Made by a program: the position numbers and the translations under genes. Of a stretch of 7,670 bases of DNA, positions 5,866-7,670 are shown in pieces; position 1 is the stretch's first letter, and the number at the start of each line of letters is the position of its first letter. The DNA comes from JBBROS01 sp043748985 (GTDB lineage Bacteria > Pseudomonadota > Alphaproteobacteria > Acetobacterales > Acetobacteraceae), in assembly GCA_043748985.1 (NCBI GenBank), contig JAYVEG010000367.1, forward strand, positions 1 through 7,670, read 5' to 3'. Under the pieces are notes generated by a model. The model saw only the letters and a list, made by a program, of their open reading frames with translations. It was not told the DNA's origin and made no database searches.

Positions 5866-6522
5866 CTATGCGGCCTTGAGCCCCTCGCGCACCTTGAACG
5901 TCGCCTCCGTCTTCGCACGAAGCTCCTCGACCGTAACGCCAGGCGCAATGTCCACCAGCGTCAACCCGTCCTGGCCAGGATGGTCCACCTCGAGAACGCA
6001 AAGGTCGGTGACGATCAGGCTCGCAACCCCGGCGCCCGTCAGGGGCAGGTTGCAGCGCTTCATGATCTTCGGCTCCCCGCGGGCAGTATGCTCCATCAGG
6101 ATCACGCATTTCGGCACCCCGGCAACCAGGTCCATCGCACCACCCATGCCCTTCACCATCTTGCCCGGAATCATCCAGTTGGCGAGATCGCCGTTCTCCG
6201 CCACCTGTAGCGCGCCCAGGATGCTGACCGCGATGTGACCACCGCGGATCATGCCGAAGCTCTGTGCGCTGTCGAAGATGGACGTCGTGGGCAGCATCGT
6301 GACCGTCTGCTTGCCGGCATTGATCAGGTCCGCGTCCTCCTCGCCCTCGAACGGGAACGGACCGATCCCGAGCATGCCGTTCTCACTATGCAGCTGCACC
6401 GCGATGCCCGGCGGGATGTGGTTCGCAACCAGCGTCGGAATGCCGATCCCAAGATTCACATACATGCCGTCTTCAAGCTCAAGGGCGGCCCGTGCCGCCA
6501 TTTCGTCGCGTGTCCATGCCAT
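5866..6522 (-). CDS. scoB: Succinyl-CoA:3-oxoacid CoA-transferase, subunit B
   Basis: A 218-residue catalytic (beta) subunit of a heteromeric family I CoA-transferase. With ScoA it moves CoA from succinyl-CoA to acetoacetate, feeding ketone bodies or polyhydroxybutyrate breakdown products into central metabolism. The family signature SENGMLG (46-52) is present, with Glu47 as the active-site residue that forms the glutamyl-CoA thioester. The Gly-rich NLGIGIPTLVANHIP (23-37) precedes it, and GKMVKGMGGAMDLVAG (120-135) is typical of this subunit. The ATG at 6522 has AGGAG seven bases upstream. It follows scoA by 39 bases on the same strand, the usual pairing. Other pairs of this family (3-oxoadipate CoA-transferase PcaIJ, acetoacetate AtoDA) look similar, so substrate is assigned by resemblance. 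It ends 56 bases from the convergent hydrolase/TPR gene; that gap shows no clear terminator. Confidence 0.92.
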   Translation of the reverse strand: MAWTRDEMAARAALELEDGMYVNLGIGIPTLVANHIPPGIAVQLHSENGMLGIGPFPFEGEEDADLINAGKQTVTMLPTTSIFDSAQSFGMIRGGHIAVSILGALQVAENGDLANWMIPGKMVKGMGGAMDLVAGVPKCVILMEHTARGEPKIMKRCNLPLTGAGVASLIVTDLCVLEVDHPGQDGLTLVDIAPGVTVEELRAKTEATFKVREGLKAA

Positions 6523-6534
6523 TGGAGTTCTCCT

Positions 6535-6585
6535 GTCAGCCCGCGCGCTCGCGCACGATTGTTAAGCCGCGCGCTTCCGCACGGT
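6535..6585 (-). repeat. Imperfect direct duplication of the scoA 3' end
   Basis: The last 25 bases of scoA (plus strand 6561-6585) recur just downstream at 6535-6560 with about 20 of 26 positions matching after two one-base gaps. The copy reproduces both the GCGCGC core and a stop-like TGA (TVRKRAA-stop in scoA, IVRERAG-stop in the copy). The copies are offset by 26 bases, so the second is not in the scoA frame. It lies in the scoA-scoB spacer just ahead of the scoB ribosome site. Confidence 0.5.
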
Positions 6586-7269
6586 CCGCTGCTCGATCCG
6601 CTTCTCCACCGACGGCACAAGCACGATGCGTTGCACGAAGATGCCGGGGGTGATGATCACGTCGGGATCGATCGCGCCGGGTTCGACCAGCTCCTCGACC
6701 TCGGCCACCGTGATCGTGGCGGCAGTCGCCATCGGCGGGTTGAAGTTGCGCGCAGTGCGCCGGTAAACGAGGTTACCCTCGGTGTCCCCACGCCAAGCAT
6801 GCACGATGGCCAGATCGGCAAACAGCCCGCGCTCCATGATATGGCGCTGCCCATCGAAAACGCGCTCTTCCTTGCCCTCGGCGACCGCGGTGCCAACCCC
6901 GGTGCGGGTGAAGAACGCCGGGATCCCGGCGCCCCCGGCCCGGATGCGCTCGGCCAGCGTCCCCTGCGGGTTGAATTCGATCTCCAGCTCCCCGGCCAAA
7001 TACTGCTTCGCGAAGGTGGCGTTCTCCCCGACGTAGGAACTGATCATCTTCTTGACCTGCCGCGTCTGCAAAAGCAGGCCCAGCCCCGCATCGTCGATGC
7101 CGGCATTGTTGGACACGATGGTAAGGTCCTTCACCCCGCTTTCGCGGATCGCAAGGATGAGAGCCTCGGGAATCCCGCAAAGCCCGAACCCCCCCGCCAT
7201 GATCACCATGCCATCCTTAAGGACGCCTGCAAGCGCTGCCGCCGCGTCGGGGAATACCTTCTTTGCCAT
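6562..7269 (-). CDS. scoA: Succinyl-CoA:3-oxoacid CoA-transferase, subunit A
   Basis: The alpha subunit (235 residues) of the 3-oxoacid CoA-transferase encoded with scoB. CoA-transferase signature 1 is clear at residues 19-34 (DGMVIMAGGFGLCGIP). Further family blocks include LTIVSNNAGIDDAGLGLLL (about 49-67), SYVGENATFAKQYLAGELE (about 78-96) and the GGAGIPAFFTRTGVGT stretch (about 112-127). I start at the ATG at 7269, preceded by GGAGG (4 bases away) and beginning MAKKVFPDA, the usual ScoA N-terminus. An in-frame ATG at 7302 would add eleven residues (MPYRPKQSGGD) unlike the family and without a better ribosome site. The frame ends TVRKRAA, a basic tail. scoA probably leads a two-gene transcript with scoB; a gap of 66 bases separates it from the upstream maf gene, and no convincing promoter was found there. 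Confidence 0.93.
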   Translation of the reverse strand: MAKKVFPDAAAALAGVLKDGMVIMAGGFGLCGIPEALILAIRESGVKDLTIVSNNAGIDDAGLGLLLQTRQVKKMISSYVGENATFAKQYLAGELEIEFNPQGTLAERIRAGGAGIPAFFTRTGVGTAVAEGKEERVFDGQRHIMERGLFADLAIVHAWRGDTEGNLVYRRTARNFNPPMATAATITVAEVEELVEPGAIDPDVIITPGIFVQRIVLVPSVEKRIEQRTVRKRAA

Positions 7270-7335
7270 GTCGCCTCCGCTTTGTTTAGGCCGGTATGGC
7301 ATGTTTGCCGGCGTTCGATCCAGCCGAGGCGATCG

Positions 7336-7670
7336 TCACACCATCAGCGTCCCATGTTGCCGCAGGAACCCCAGCAGCGGCAACAGCGGCAGCCCGAGCA
7401 CAGCGGCATGCTCGCCCTCCACGCTGTCGAAAAGCTGGATGCCCGGGCCTTCCAGACGATAGGCGCCGACGCAGGCAAGAAGCGCGTCGCCCTCCGTGGC
7501 CAAATAGAAGTCCAGGAACCCGTCGGTGAAGCCCCGCATGCGTAACCTTGGGTGCGCGACATGCTGCCAGATCTCGACACCGTCCTTCATGCAGACCAGC
7601 GCGGTCACCAGCGTGTGGGTCTTGCCACGCAACAGCAAAAGCTGGCGCCGCGCGGCTTCTATGGTCTCGG
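7336..7670 (-). CDS. maf: Maf-family nucleoside triphosphate pyrophosphatase (C-terminal 110 residues, 5' end beyond window)
   Basis: An open frame enters from the window edge and ends at the TGA at 7336-7338. The 110 visible residues match the second half of Maf/YceF proteins: ETIEAARRQLLLLRGKTHTL (1-20), TALVCMKDG (22-30), DFYLATEGDALLACVGAYRL (53-72), EGPGIQLFDSVEGEHAAVLG (73-92) and LPLLPLLGFLRQHG (93-106). The GAYRLEGPG and VLGLPLLP stretches are the family's C-terminal landmarks. Maf enzymes hydrolyse non-canonical or modified nucleoside triphosphates to monophosphates and diphosphate, acting in house-cleaning and possibly cell-division control. In many alphaproteobacteria maf is followed by aroE; here scoA follows instead. 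The start codon cannot be seen; the internal TTG at 7638 is not the real start because coding continues upstream of it. Confidence 0.9.
   Translation of the reverse strand, partial: ETIEAARRQLLLLRGKTHTLVTALVCMKDGVEIWQHVAHPRLRMRGFTDGFLDFYLATEGDALLACVGAYRLEGPGIQLFDSVEGEHAAVLGLPLLPLLGFLRQHGTLMV

Noticed and set aside
7290..7312. Hairpin GCCGG/CCGGC between maf and scoA as a terminator
   Set aside because: The stem is only about 5 bp with a 13-base loop and no T-tract, so it is too weak to call.
6235..7545. Long plus-strand open frame of 436 codons opposite scoB, scoA and maf
   Set aside because: It crosses three well-identified minus-strand genes and has shadow-like composition; long antisense frames are expected in GC-rich DNA.

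Overview
The window is GC-rich with strong G/C bias at third codon positions. It carries ordinary chromosomal genes of a Gram-negative bacterium, most likely an alphaproteobacterium (Rhodospirillales-like). That assignment is an inference from base composition, gene content and the look of the PstS, ScoAB and Maf proteins; no 16S rRNA or marker phylogeny is visible.

Layout. From about position 4085 down to position 1, everything reads on the minus strand and forms a phosphate-starvation operon in the order pstS, pstC, pstA, pstB, phoU (phoU is cut by the window edge). It is headed by a Pho-box promoter of four heptamers phased at 11 bp, plus a -10 element with the same geometry as the E. coli pstS promoter. 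A strong intercistronic hairpin separates pstS from pstC. The gaps and overlaps of the later genes are very short, as expected for one transcript. PstS binds periplasmic phosphate, PstC and PstA form the channel, PstB supplies ATP hydrolysis, and PhoU links transport to PhoR/PhoB signalling. No phoR or phoB is present in this window.

Upstream of the Pho promoter lies a minus-strand stretch (4106-4433) that looks like a broken small gene. Two coding-like frames join perfectly if one 13-bp direct-repeat unit is removed. Next come a probable terminator, a tRNA-Ala(GGC) gene and its promoter, all on the minus strand. A 4 x 15 bp tandem repeat (4665-4724) sits between the tRNA promoter and a divergent plus-strand gene (4733-5809). 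That gene encodes an unusual alpha/beta-hydrolase-like domain fused to C-terminal TPR repeats.

The right end is again on the minus strand: a Maf-type nucleotide pyrophosphatase (5' end off the window), then scoA and scoB, the two subunits of a succinyl-CoA:3-oxoacid CoA-transferase. scoB converges on the hydrolase/TPR gene.

I see no phage, transposase, CRISPR array or defence system, so this is mainly core genome. The less ordinary signals are the broken gene beside the tRNA, two 15-bp minisatellites with a similar core, the hydrolase-TPR fusion, and a decayed duplication of the scoA 3' end.
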